Shown here piece after piece: positions 15,913 through 24,274 of a stretch of DNA of 32,541 nt (position 1 is the stretch's first letter; each line of letters begins with the position of its first letter). Under the pieces are notes generated by a model. That model ran no database searches. It was not told the origin of the DNA and saw only the letters and a list, made by a program, of their open reading frames with translations. The stretch is from positions 1 to 32,541 of the forward strand of contig SXUI01000033.1 of assembly GCA_005790605.1 (NCBI GenBank), written 5' to 3'. This DNA is from Planctomycetia bacterium (GTDB lineage: Bacteria > Planctomycetota > Phycisphaerae > Phycisphaerales > SM1A02). Made by a program: the position numbers and the translations under genes.

Positions 15913-16656
15913 ATGTCAAGCAACATGCGACGAGAAGTCATCGAGTACTCCGACGGCGACGCCAGACTAGAGGGATATGTCGTCGCGCCGCGCGCCGATC
16001 ATCCGCTGCCGGTCGTGCTCATCTGCCACGCTTGGCGGGGAAGTGAGGCCTTTGATCGCGAGCGCGCAGAATGGATAGCGAGTCTCGGCTACATCGGATT
16101 CGCAATCGATGTCTACGGCAAGGGGAAGCGGGGAACCGACAATGCTTCGTGTGCGGCTCTCATGACTCCATTTCTTGAGGATCGGGCGATGCTGAAGGGC
16201 CGGCTTCTCGCGAGCGTGACTGAGGCGGGCCGTATCTCAGGCGCGGATCGCACGCGCCTCGCTGCAATCGGGTTCTGCTTTGGAGGACTTTGTGCGCTCG
16301 ATCTCGCTCGCGCGAACGCGCAGGGCGTGCTTGGGACTGTGGCATATCACGGCTTATTCACCGCGCCAAACATCGGGACGCAACCGCCGATTGCAGCGAA
16401 GGTCATCGCTTACCACGGCTGGGATGATCCGATGTGCACGCCAGAAGCTGCGCTTGGCTTCGCAGCAGAAATGACCGCTGCAAAGGCGGATTGGCAGTTG
16501 CACGCATTTGGTGGAACGCTGCATGCGTTCACGAACCCTGACGCGAATGATCCTAGCTTTGGCGTGCAGTATCGCGCGGCAGCAGCGGCTCGCGCATATG
16601 AGGGGTCGGTTGGATTCTTCCACGAGATCTTTGGGCCTACGCAGTGTTCGGCGTAG
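15913..16656 (+). CDS. dienelactone hydrolase family protein
   Basis: A 247-residue alpha/beta hydrolase. The catalytic triad is visible: Cys122 in GFCFGG as nucleophile, Asp171 in HGWDDP and His204 in GTLHAF. The early YVVAPRADHPLPVVL strand and the HAWRG oxyanion turn also fit. Family members open lactone or ester rings, as in chloroaromatic breakdown, but many planctomycete members have no known substrate. No signal peptide is seen, so it is probably cytoplasmic. A start at 15847 is open but lacks homology; ATG codons at 15913 and 15925 are both possible. No aromatic-degradation genes lie nearby, so pathway assignment would be a guess. Confidence 0.87.
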   Translation: MSSNMRREVIEYSDGDARLEGYVVAPRADHPLPVVLICHAWRGSEAFDRERAEWIASLGYIGFAIDVYGKGKRGTDNASCAALMTPFLEDRAMLKGRLLASVTEAGRISGADRTRLAAIGFCFGGLCALDLARANAQGVLGTVAYHGLFTAPNIGTQPPIAAKVIAYHGWDDPMCTPEAALGFAAEMTAAKADWQLHAFGGTLHAFTNPDANDPSFGVQYRAAAAARAYEGSVGFFHEIFGPTQCSA

Positions 16657-16709
16657 CGACTGCGCCGTTTGTGAGGGCTCCTTCATGGCGCAGCGCGCAA
16701 CACTCGGAT

Positions 16710-16737
16710 TTGCATCGCGGTTTCCCGCGGTTATGTT
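16710..16737 (+). promoter_or_regulatory. candidate promoter for the secreted-protein/matrixin pair
   Basis: TTGCAT at 16710-16715 and TATGTT at 16732-16737 are 16 bases apart, the best sigma-70-like pair in the window. The -10 box ends 6 bases before the ATG at 16744, so the mRNA would start at or next to the codon. It sits in the 87-base gap after the dienelactone hydrolase gene, so the pair has its own promoter. Confidence 0.45.
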
Positions 16738-16743
16738 GCATAC

Positions 16744-17571
16744 ATGAAGAATCACAACCCGCGCTTCGGGGCCTGCTTGATACGGCGCGCGTTGTTGTTT
16801 GCAACTTGTTTTGCCTTGTGCGCCGCACCGCGCCTTGAAGCGACAAGCGTCAAACCGATGTCGATGCGAGAGATCGCTGATCTGTCGGCGCAAGTCTGCT
16901 GGGCGACTGTGACCTCGACGACGCCGCGTTGGTCGAACGACCATCGTGCGATCGAGACGGTCGTGCAACTCACGGATGTTGAGTTTCTGAAGGGAAATGG
17001 TCCGCAGCAATTCGAATGGATTATTCCCGGTGGAACGATGGATGGCATGACCATGCAACTCGCGGGCGCGCCTTCTTTCGTCGCCGGCGAGCGTTGGATG
17101 CTCTGTTTACTTCCGCAGTGGAAGACGCACCCATGCACTGGCATCTGGCAAGGCGCGTTTCGCGTGGAGCAAGGAGAGCACGGACCAATTGTCCGAGGTG
17201 CCGCAGGCTTTGTCAGTGGTCTGAACGCTGACGCAACCGTTCGCTATTCGCAGGTGCGTCTCACGCATGCGTGTCGAGATGCTGCGTGCGGAATTGCGCA
17301 CAGCGTGAGTCTCGCAACACAGACTCCCGAGCCCGCGATTTCTGTCGAAGGATGGAATGCAGTTCTGAAACCAATCTTGCAGGGCAGTACGCCGCATGTG
17401 ATTCCCGATCACGCAGCCGTTCCCTCGCGAGTCATAGTGGATTCGCGGCCGGTGTCCTTTTCGAATGTTGCGCAGCAAACTCCGCAGGTGCAGCCAAAGT
17501 CCTCGCGGCCAGGCGCGGTGCGCCCGAGGGTGAAACTCACGCCGGTCCCTGTGAAAGGGGTCACGCGATGA
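16744..17571 (+). CDS. secreted protein of unknown function, coupled to the matrixin
   Basis: A 275-residue protein with a signal peptide (basic start, hydrophobic core about 15-28, cut near an AAPR or LEA site). The mature part begins with a helical MSMREIADLSAQV segment, then an IETVVQLTDVEFLKG-type beta region with Gly-Pro turns, and ends in a basic, Pro/Val-rich, disordered tail from about residue 230. I recognise no named domain. Its stop codon overlaps the start of the metalloprotease gene (ATGA), so both products are probably made together. A carrier, inhibitor or substrate of the protease is possible, but this is inferred from gene order alone. Confidence 0.65.
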   Translation: MKNHNPRFGACLIRRALLFATCFALCAAPRLEATSVKPMSMREIADLSAQVCWATVTSTTPRWSNDHRAIETVVQLTDVEFLKGNGPQQFEWIIPGGTMDGMTMQLAGAPSFVAGERWMLCLLPQWKTHPCTGIWQGAFRVEQGEHGPIVRGAAGFVSGLNADATVRYSQVRLTHACRDAACGIAHSVSLATQTPEPAISVEGWNAVLKPILQGSTPHVIPDHAAVPSRVIVDSRPVSFSNVAQQTPQVQPKSSRPGAVRPRVKLTPVPVKGVTR

Positions 17572-19106
17572 ACGCTTCGCGTGCTTCCATGCAGGCGCGC
17601 GTGCTTGCGTTCCTCTCGTTGCTCGCGCTTTGCGCCGTTGCTGGTGGATGGAACGCATGGACATACAGCGGGCAGGTTGTGGTCTGGCCGCAATCGCGAT
17701 GTGTTCGCTACTTGATGCCTGGATCGTTTCCTGCCGGATCTGTTCCGGCTCAACAGTTGGTGAGCGCGATGGGAGATTGGTCGAGCATTGATGGCTGCGC
17801 GTTTCGGTTTCTCTACGCCATTTTGCCGCAGGACTATCCGACGGATCATTTCGATGGCTACAGCGACACGAGCGCGGTGGGATCAGATGTTCTCGATCCT
17901 GGAGTGCTCGCAGTTACTTACGCCGTAAACGACGGTGCAGAGTGGTACGACATGGACATGGAGTTCAACAACGAGCCAATGGTGGTTGGTTGGAACTTCG
18001 TCGAGCAACCGACCTGTGCCGAAGAAGCCGTCCCAGGCTTGGACGGTTTTTGTTTCAAACTTGTCGCGCTCCATGAGTGCGGTCACTCCATTGGCCTCGC
18101 GCATGAGCCGACAGGAACAGAGACACCCGGCGCGCCTTGGATCGTGTGCTCGATGAATCCCAACTATGCGCACGGCGGATCGAATGGAGTTGCGCGGGTG
18201 TTCGAAACCCACGCGGACGACCGCGTTGGTGCGCGAACGCTTTACCCTGGAACCTCGACAGCGTTGATTGATCTCGCGACGCTGAACTTTTCATGGAGTT
18301 CAGAGTATGTCGGGAGCGCGTTCACGGTGCACTCGTCTCCGAGCTCGGCGTATCCCGGGGCGGAGTTCACGATTCGCAGCGCAATAGAGAATCGCGGGTC
18401 GATGGATGCGTTGGGTGTGACGCAGCGCATGTGGCTTTCGTCGGACGAGGTGATCGACCCAACAGACCTTTTACTCGCGGATCTGCTTTGGGACTTACCC
18501 GGCGGGGAGTTGATCGATTTCGATCTCGTGACCGATCTGCCATTCGATCTAGCATCGCGCGATTGGTATGTGCTGACGGTCCTCGACCCGCAACACATTT
18601 TCCCAGAACAGTTCGAAGATAACAACGACGCTGCGTATTGCGTGCCCGCTCATGTGTTGCAGTTTGCACCGGAGATTGTCGCGCCGCTTGGGCAGTTTTT
18701 TGGAACCGCTGGCGCGCCATGGGCAAGCCCAACGCCTCAGTTGACTCGACCTGTGAACATGGGACCAACGACTTGGTCGCTTGTCGCGTCGCCGCCCGTC
18801 GGAGTTTCGATCCATCCGCAAACCGGCGTCATCTCATGGCCGAATCCGGTTGCGAGCCAGTTTCAATACATGTTGTTCGTTCGAGCGACGAACGCCTCTG
18901 GCAGTGACACGGAGATCTTGTACCTCGGCATCGCGGAGTCGGCGTGCGTCGCAGATGTCAATGAAGATGGCGTGGTAAGCGCGCAGGACATCTCGCTCAT
19001 TCTCGCCTACTGGGGAAGCGCCTCGACGATTGCGGATCTTGATCACGATGGCATCGTCGCCGCGTCTGATCTCGCCATCGTGTTGAGCGCGTGGGGACCC
19101 TGTTAG
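17568..19106 (+). CDS. secreted matrixin metalloprotease with dockerin-like C-terminal repeats
   Basis: A 512-residue protein. After a signal peptide (core about 12-25) comes a zinc metalloprotease domain with HECGHSIGLAH at residues 169-179, the HExxHxxGxxH signature, and a CSMN Met-turn near 198, as in matrixins (M10). A CARDB- or Ig-like beta region (about 245-370) and a further beta domain (about 375-450) follow. The tail has two EF-hand-like calcium repeats, DVNEDGVVSAQDISLILAYWG and a DLDHDG copy, the dockerin-type end common in planctomycete secreted proteins. It probably cuts proteins outside the cell or on its surface. The ATG at 17568 overlaps the preceding stop as ATGA; the frame continues further upstream but without a signal peptide. 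Confidence 0.88.
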   Translation: MNASRASMQARVLAFLSLLALCAVAGGWNAWTYSGQVVVWPQSRCVRYLMPGSFPAGSVPAQQLVSAMGDWSSIDGCAFRFLYAILPQDYPTDHFDGYSDTSAVGSDVLDPGVLAVTYAVNDGAEWYDMDMEFNNEPMVVGWNFVEQPTCAEEAVPGLDGFCFKLVALHECGHSIGLAHEPTGTETPGAPWIVCSMNPNYAHGGSNGVARVFETHADDRVGARTLYPGTSTALIDLATLNFSWSSEYVGSAFTVHSSPSSAYPGAEFTIRSAIENRGSMDALGVTQRMWLSSDEVIDPTDLLLADLLWDLPGGELIDFDLVTDLPFDLASRDWYVLTVLDPQHIFPEQFEDNNDAAYCVPAHVLQFAPEIVAPLGQFFGTAGAPWASPTPQLTRPVNMGPTTWSLVASPPVGVSIHPQTGVISWPNPVASQFQYMLFVRATNASGSDTEILYLGIAESACVADVNEDGVVSAQDISLILAYWGSASTIADLDHDGIVAASDLAIVLSAWGPC

Positions 19107-19108
19107 AA

Positions 19109-19140
19109 CAGCCCATTCGCGAACAGAGACGAATGGGCTG
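19109..19140 (+). terminator. hairpin just after the matrixin stop
   Basis: Bases 19109-19119 (CAGCCCATTCG) pair perfectly with 19130-19140 around a 10-base loop, starting 3 bases after the stop codon. No T run follows, so it is a terminator-like hairpin rather than a classical one. Confidence 0.55.
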
Positions 19141-19168
19141 CAGGTGAGGAGCGTGAATTGTGGTTGTC

Positions 19169-19237
19169 GTTCAAACCTTGCACTTCAGACGAACTTGATG
19201 GAGTCTGGGTTCGTCTGAAGTGCAGGAATGTTTGAAC
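19169..19237. terminator. long hairpin between convergent genes
   Basis: Two stacked stems: 19169-19176 with 19230-19237 (8 bp) and 19179-19194 with 19209-19224 (16 bp perfect), separated by a small internal loop and closed by a 14-base loop. It lies between the matrixin gene (plus) and the secreted-protein gene (minus), so it can serve both directions. Confidence 0.65.
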
Positions 19238-19244
19238 TTCAGTG

Positions 19245-19877
19245 TCAGTTGATTCGATCGATGTCGAGCTTGAAGATCAGGTAGTTGTTGGGCACGAATG
19301 GCGTTGAGAACTTCAGACGGAGCTTGTTGTAGGTGTCGTTCTGCGCGGCAGCTCCACTGATGTTGACACGGTCGCTGTACTCAGGTCCTGCAAGCCAAGT
19401 TCCTGCGCCGCCGCCGTAGGTGATGTCGGCGCCGTTGAGGCTGCCGGCGGTTCCTGGATTCGGGAGCGTGCGATCGAAGCAGTAGAGTTTTCCGCCAACG
19501 TTGTTCTTGCCGATGAGTCTGATTTCAACGATGTCGAACCCAGGTGCACCCGAGTGTGTCAGCGTGAAGACGGGCATCACGCTGGCGTGGTTGCAATGGA
19601 GTCGGAACCCAGGTCCATTGAGCGTGGTGGTTGTCCCGATAGGGGCAGGGAAGTAGCCAACAAAGGCAGGGGCGGCAGCGTAGGTCACTTCGACGCGGCT
19701 TCCAACCACTTGTGCGACCGTTGTCGCTTGCGCCGCGCCGGCGATGGCGACCGGAACGCCGGGAATCGCATTGATTGCGCCGAGCCCTGCGGCGAGCGCA
19801 GTGCCAACGACGAGCATGCCGGTACTCGCGATGGCAGTTGCGCGGAGTGTGGATCGAATGGTGCGATGAATCTTCAT
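19245..19877 (-). CDS. secreted protein of unknown function
   Basis: I do not recognise this 210-residue protein. It begins with a clear signal peptide (MKIHRTIRST, then a hydrophobic core to about residue 35). The mature part is beta-rich with many Gly, Thr and Asn. It has two Cys (LHCNHA near 94, LYCFDR near 132) that could form a disulfide, and it ends in a hydrophobic beta strand, YLIFKLDIDRIN. No sorting signal such as PEP-CTERM is seen. A GAGGAA SD lies 7 bases before the ATG. It is convergent with the matrixin gene and divergent from the DUF1549 gene across 195 bases. A secreted or envelope beta-sandwich is the best description. Confidence 0.65.
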   Translation of the reverse strand: MKIHRTIRSTLRATAIASTGMLVVGTALAAGLGAINAIPGVPVAIAGAAQATTVAQVVGSRVEVTYAAAPAFVGYFPAPIGTTTTLNGPGFRLHCNHASVMPVFTLTHSGAPGFDIVEIRLIGKNNVGGKLYCFDRTLPNPGTAGSLNGADITYGGGAGTWLAGPEYSDRVNISGAAAQNDTYNKLRLKFSTPFVPNNYLIFKLDIDRIN

Positions 19878-20072
19878 TTTGGTTCCTCAGAAAGGGTGTT
19901 CTTTGTGTCCTCAGAAGCGGCGGACGGTGCCGCTTCAACCACTACAACTCCCTTCCGCGGCTCGAGCGGCCTTCTCGCATATGCGGCAAAACTTTTCTGA
20001 AATCGGTTTCGTGCGCGTCTAGAGCGGTGCTGGCGGTTTCCCTTCCACGCCCGTTGCGGCATACTTGCATTC

Positions 20073-22829
20073 ATGCGCACTCTTGCGATGTTCATGCTGC
20101 TCGGCGCCGCGCCGATGTGCGAGCCGGCGCAAGGTGCCCTATCGCGAGCCGTGGACTTTGACAGTGAAGTACGCCCCGTGCTCGCGGCTCGCTGCTATCG
20201 ATGCCACGGGCCAGATCCGTCGAGTCGAAAGGCGGGGCTGCGGCTTGATGCGTTTGAGCACGCGACGGCAACGCTGCCAAGCGGGAAGAAAGCGATTGTT
20301 CCGTCTCATCCTGAAGAGAGCGCGCTGCTCCGCCGCGTCACGCACAGCGATATCAGTGAGCGCATGCCGCCCGAAGGTCACGACGCACTCACCGCCGCCG
20401 AGATCGCGACGCTCGAGCGTTGGATTGCAGGCGGTGCGGCATACACGGCGCCCTGGGCGTTCACGCCGCTCGCGCATGCCGCTGTGCCCGTTGTTCAAGA
20501 CCAGGCGTGGCCACGCGGAGATCTAGACCGATTCGTGCTCGGGAAGCTGGAGTCTCGAGGCCTTGAACCAGCGGCTGACGCCGAGCCAGAAGTCCTGCTG
20601 CGTCGCGTGGCGTTTGATCTCACGGGGCTTCCGCCAGCGCCGGAGTTACGCGAGAGATATCTCGCGAATCCAACGGAAGCCTCGCTCGCATTGATCGTCG
20701 ATGAATTGCTCGCCAGTGGCGCATTCGGCGAGCGATGGGCACGGCACTGGCTCGATTGTGTGCGCTACTCCGAGACGCTCGGTCATGAGTTCGATTACGC
20801 GATTCCAAGCGCGTGGAGATACCGCGACTGGGTGATCGATGCGTTCAATCGAGATCTGCCTGTGGAGCGGTTCGTAACTGAGCAGGTGGCGGGGGATGCA
20901 GCCCAACCTCGCGCAGTCGCTGGCATAGCAAACAATGTCGCGCCGATCGCGACCACATTTTGGTGGATGGGGCAAGCAACGCACGCGCCGACTGATGTGC
21001 GGCAAGATGAAGCAGATCGTCATGCGAATTCCATCGAGGTGTTCGGCAAGGCGTTTCTTGGGCTCACGGTGAGTTGTGCGCGCTGCCATGATCACAAGTT
21101 CGATCCGATTCCAACCACAGATTTCTATTCGCTGCTCGGCGTTCTGCGATCGACGCAGCGAGTCGTCGGTTTTTCTGAGTCGGACGCAACGCTCACAGTC
21201 GCAGTTGAGCAGACGCGGGATGCTCTCAACGGTCTTCTGCACGGCGTGCAGAGCGGTGCGGTGAAACCTGCCTCCGAGGCCGCGGAGTTTTTCGAGGACT
21301 TCGCGCCAGGTTTTTCCAATCGCTGGAGTAGCGTCGGTTGGGCCTTTGCACTTCCTCAGCCGGTCGTGCGTGCGGATGGTGCGCTCGACGCGGATCTTCT
21401 TGACAGCGCGCGCTTGCATGCAAGACTGCAAGGGGCTCTCTTTTCCAAGCCATTCGAGATCCAGAAGAAATTCATGTACGCGCGACTTCGAGGGAACACA
21501 GGGTCCTTCCGCGTCGTCGTCGACAACTATTGGCTCGACGACTCGAACGCGCTCTTGTTCGAGTCGTGTCGGCACATCCCCACGCCAGAGTGGCGCACCG
21601 TCAAGATCGACCTGAGTCGTTTCGTCGGCGAGCGCGCCTACATCGAGATTCTCGATGACAGCGACGGGGTGATCGAGGTGGATTGGATCGCGTGCGGTGA
21701 TGGCGAGGCACCAACCGACGATGTTTCCCCGAGGATGGATGGATCGATCTCAGCGGAAGCTGCGTCTTCGAATCGCGAGATCCGAACAAGTTTCGAAGCG
21801 GCCCTTGCCCTTGCGCCGAGCATCGGCCGTACGCTCGAGGCGCGCGATGCGGCGATCGGCTTTGATGAGTCCGTACACATTCGCGGAAAGGCGGCGCAGT
21901 ATGGGGAGGGCACCTCTCGCGCTGCACTCTCTTTCGTGTCATCAAACGCCATTGGGCAAGTGAAGCAAGGCTCTGGTCGGCGCGAACTTGCCGCTGCGAT
22001 TGTTGATCCCTCCACTCCCTTCGTATGGCGGACGCTCGCGAATCGGATTGTGCACTACCTGCTCGGTCGCGGCATCGTGCGGACGACTGATGACTTCGGT
22101 CAGCTCGGCCGTCCGCCGACACACCCTGAGCTTCTTGACGCGCTCGCGTTGCGACTCCAATCGCATGGCTCGATGAAGACGCTTGTTCGCGAGATCGTAC
22201 TGAGCCGGACCTACCGGCAGTCGAGCGAGGCATCCGTAGATGCGTCTCGCGTTGATCCCGACAACGATCTCTTCTCGCGCGCGACGATTCGCAGACTCGA
22301 TGGTGAGGCGATTCGCGACGCGATGCTCGTTGCCGCTGGTTCGCTTGACACGCGCATGCATGGTCCGAGCGTCCCGGTGTATCTCGACGAATTCATGACC
22401 GGCCGAGGCCGACCAGGCGCGAGTGGTCCGCTTGATGGCGCGAATCGACGGAGCATTTACCTTGAAGTGCGGCGGAATTTCCTCGATCCCTTTATGCAGG
22501 TCTTCGATGCGCCTGTGCCAACGACGACCGTCGGGTGTCGCAATCGTTCCAATGTGCCCGCGCAGTCGCTTGCGATGCTCAATGATCCGCTTGTCCACGA
22601 ACTGGCAAACCGCTTCGCCGCGCGTGTGATGACAAGCGCCGCCCCCACCGAGTCGCTCATCAACGACGCATTCATCGCCGCATACGGTCGTGCGGCGACC
22701 GATGACGATGTGGAGGATGCGACTGCATTTCTTCTTGCTGCAGCTCCGACGGCTCAGGAGCGTGGCGCAGCCTGGGTTGCACTTTGTCATGTGCTCTTCA
22801 ATGCAAAGGAGTTCACGCACCTCCGATGA
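20073..22829 (+). CDS. DUF1549/DUF1553 protein with cytochrome-c-like PSCyt1 domain
   Basis: A 918-residue exported protein. After a short signal peptide comes the planctomycete cytochrome C domain (PSCyt1) with heme motif CYRCH at 41-45. DUF1549 (PSCyt2) follows from about 150, with RWARHWLDCVRYSET and a second CxxCH, CARCHDH, at 335-339. A beta insertion covers about 410-560, and DUF1553 (PSD1) fills the last 270 residues (NRIVHYLLGRGIVRTTDDFG, RTYRQSS). In planctomycetes these proteins come in large families of unknown biochemical role, thought to act in periplasmic breakdown of complex carbon. The usual partner, DUF1501, overlaps its stop codon downstream. Confidence 0.92.
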   Translation: MRTLAMFMLLGAAPMCEPAQGALSRAVDFDSEVRPVLAARCYRCHGPDPSSRKAGLRLDAFEHATATLPSGKKAIVPSHPEESALLRRVTHSDISERMPPEGHDALTAAEIATLERWIAGGAAYTAPWAFTPLAHAAVPVVQDQAWPRGDLDRFVLGKLESRGLEPAADAEPEVLLRRVAFDLTGLPPAPELRERYLANPTEASLALIVDELLASGAFGERWARHWLDCVRYSETLGHEFDYAIPSAWRYRDWVIDAFNRDLPVERFVTEQVAGDAAQPRAVAGIANNVAPIATTFWWMGQATHAPTDVRQDEADRHANSIEVFGKAFLGLTVSCARCHDHKFDPIPTTDFYSLLGVLRSTQRVVGFSESDATLTVAVEQTRDALNGLLHGVQSGAVKPASEAAEFFEDFAPGFSNRWSSVGWAFALPQPVVRADGALDADLLDSARLHARLQGALFSKPFEIQKKFMYARLRGNTGSFRVVVDNYWLDDSNALLFESCRHIPTPEWRTVKIDLSRFVGERAYIEILDDSDGVIEVDWIACGDGEAPTDDVSPRMDGSISAEAASSNREIRTSFEAALALAPSIGRTLEARDAAIGFDESVHIRGKAAQYGEGTSRAALSFVSSNAIGQVKQGSGRRELAAAIVDPSTPFVWRTLANRIVHYLLGRGIVRTTDDFGQLGRPPTHPELLDALALRLQSHGSMKTLVREIVLSRTYRQSSEASVDASRVDPDNDLFSRATIRRLDGEAIRDAMLVAAGSLDTRMHGPSVPVYLDEFMTGRGRPGASGPLDGANRRSIYLEVRRNFLDPFMQVFDAPVPTTTVGCRNRSNVPAQSLAMLNDPLVHELANRFAARVMTSAAPTESLINDAFIAAYGRAATDDDVEDATAFLLAAAPTAQERGAAWVALCHVLFNAKEFTHLR

Positions 22830-24274
22830 GCGGGCATTGCGGAAATTTCCAACGGCCGCCTCTCTCTCGGCGCGAGATGCTCACGCAGTTGTCGTGTGGA
22901 TTTGGTGCACTCGCGCTCGGTGGTCTTTACGCGTCCAAGGCAAGCGCTGAGATACTCTCGCAGATCGCGACAGCTGGCAGCTTGCCTGCCATGCACCTTG
23001 TGCCGCAGGTGCGCAGCATCATTTTTCTGTACCAGGACGGTGGGCCATCGCAGGTCGACTCGTTTGACCCGAAGCCGCGGCTGACTCATGAGAACGGTCT
23101 GCCGGTTCCATTCTCAAAGGCGCAAACGCAGTTCAACAACGATGGGAATCTGCTCGCGTCTCCATGGAAGTTCAAGAAGCACGGCGCGAGTGGCATCGAA
23201 ATCTCCGAGCTCTTTCCGCATCTCGCGACGATGGCCGATGAACTCTGCGTCATTCGGTCGATGACGAGCGAGTTCAGTGAGCACACGAACGCGAACTACT
23301 TTTTGCATACGGGTGCGGGGCTTGCGGGTCGCCCATCGATGGGCGCATGGTGTTCGTACGGACTCGGCTGCGAGAGCGCGAACCTTCCTGGATTCGTCGT
23401 GCTCGATGGAGGACTGACTCCGCCCGGAGGACTCGACTGTTTTTCGAGCGGCTTTCTGCCCGCGACGCATCAGGCATCGCGCATGAAACCACGCGCGCAA
23501 CCGATTGCGAATCTTGTCTCGCGCGATTCGAATGGGAGTGACGCCGCACGCAAGCGTGCGTTGCTTGAACGATTGGATGCGCGGTTTCAAGAACAAGGTG
23601 CGAGCGATGCTGTGGAGAGTGCGATTGCCAATCAGGAGCTCGCGTTTCGCATGCAGATGAGCGTGCCGGAGTTGGCAAGCGTCGATGGTGAGAGCGAGAC
23701 GGTTCGGAGCATGTACGGCTTCGATGCGAAGGACGAAGCCACGCGCATCTACGCGCATGAGTGCTTGCTCGCGCGTCGCCTTGTCGAGCGCGGCGTGCGA
23801 TTCGTGGAGCTGACGATTCCCCGAACCGCGAACGATCGGTGGGATCAGCACTCTGATTTACGCAAGGGGCATGAGGACAACGCGCGGGCGATCGATCAAC
23901 CGACTGCGGCGTTGCTCTATGACCTCCAGCGACTCGGCCTGCTCGAATCAACGCTCGTCGTATGGGCTGGAGAGTTCGGTCGCACACCGTTCGCGCAAGG
24001 CAGCAACGGACGCGATCACAATCCGTTCGGTTACTCCATTTGGCTTGCTGGTGGGGGAGTGAAGCGCGGATTTGTGTACGGCTCGACGGATGAATACGGT
24101 TACAGAGCCATTGAGAACGCCGTCTCAATGCATGACTTGCACGCGACAATGCTGCATCTACTTGGCGTCGATCACCGTCGCCTCACATGGCGTTTCGGTG
24201 GGCGCGATATGCGACTCACGGATGTGCACGGCAATGTCGTGACGGGGATTCTGAGTCAACCAGCGGCTAGCTGA
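22826..24274 (+). CDS. DUF1501 domain protein (alkaline-phosphatase/sulfatase-like fold)
   Basis: A 482-residue protein with a Tat-like signal (Arg15-Arg16, SRREML, then a hydrophobic core), pointing to folded export. FLYQDGGPSQVDSFDPKP starts the DUF1501 domain, and late motifs WAGEFGRTP and GRDHNP are the conserved metal-site-like parts of this alkaline-phosphatase-superfamily fold. Function is unproven in the family; a periplasmic hydrolase acting with the DUF1549/DUF1553 partner is inferred. The ATG at 22826 overlaps the upstream stop as ATGA. The gene ends 19 bases inside the convergent GYF-domain gene. Confidence 0.92.
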   Translation: MSGHCGNFQRPPLSRREMLTQLSCGFGALALGGLYASKASAEILSQIATAGSLPAMHLVPQVRSIIFLYQDGGPSQVDSFDPKPRLTHENGLPVPFSKAQTQFNNDGNLLASPWKFKKHGASGIEISELFPHLATMADELCVIRSMTSEFSEHTNANYFLHTGAGLAGRPSMGAWCSYGLGCESANLPGFVVLDGGLTPPGGLDCFSSGFLPATHQASRMKPRAQPIANLVSRDSNGSDAARKRALLERLDARFQEQGASDAVESAIANQELAFRMQMSVPELASVDGESETVRSMYGFDAKDEATRIYAHECLLARRLVERGVRFVELTIPRTANDRWDQHSDLRKGHEDNARAIDQPTAALLYDLQRLGLLESTLVVWAGEFGRTPFAQGSNGRDHNPFGYSIWLAGGGVKRGFVYGSTDEYGYRAIENAVSMHDLHATMLHLLGVDHRRLTWRFGGRDMRLTDVHGNVVTGILSQPAAS

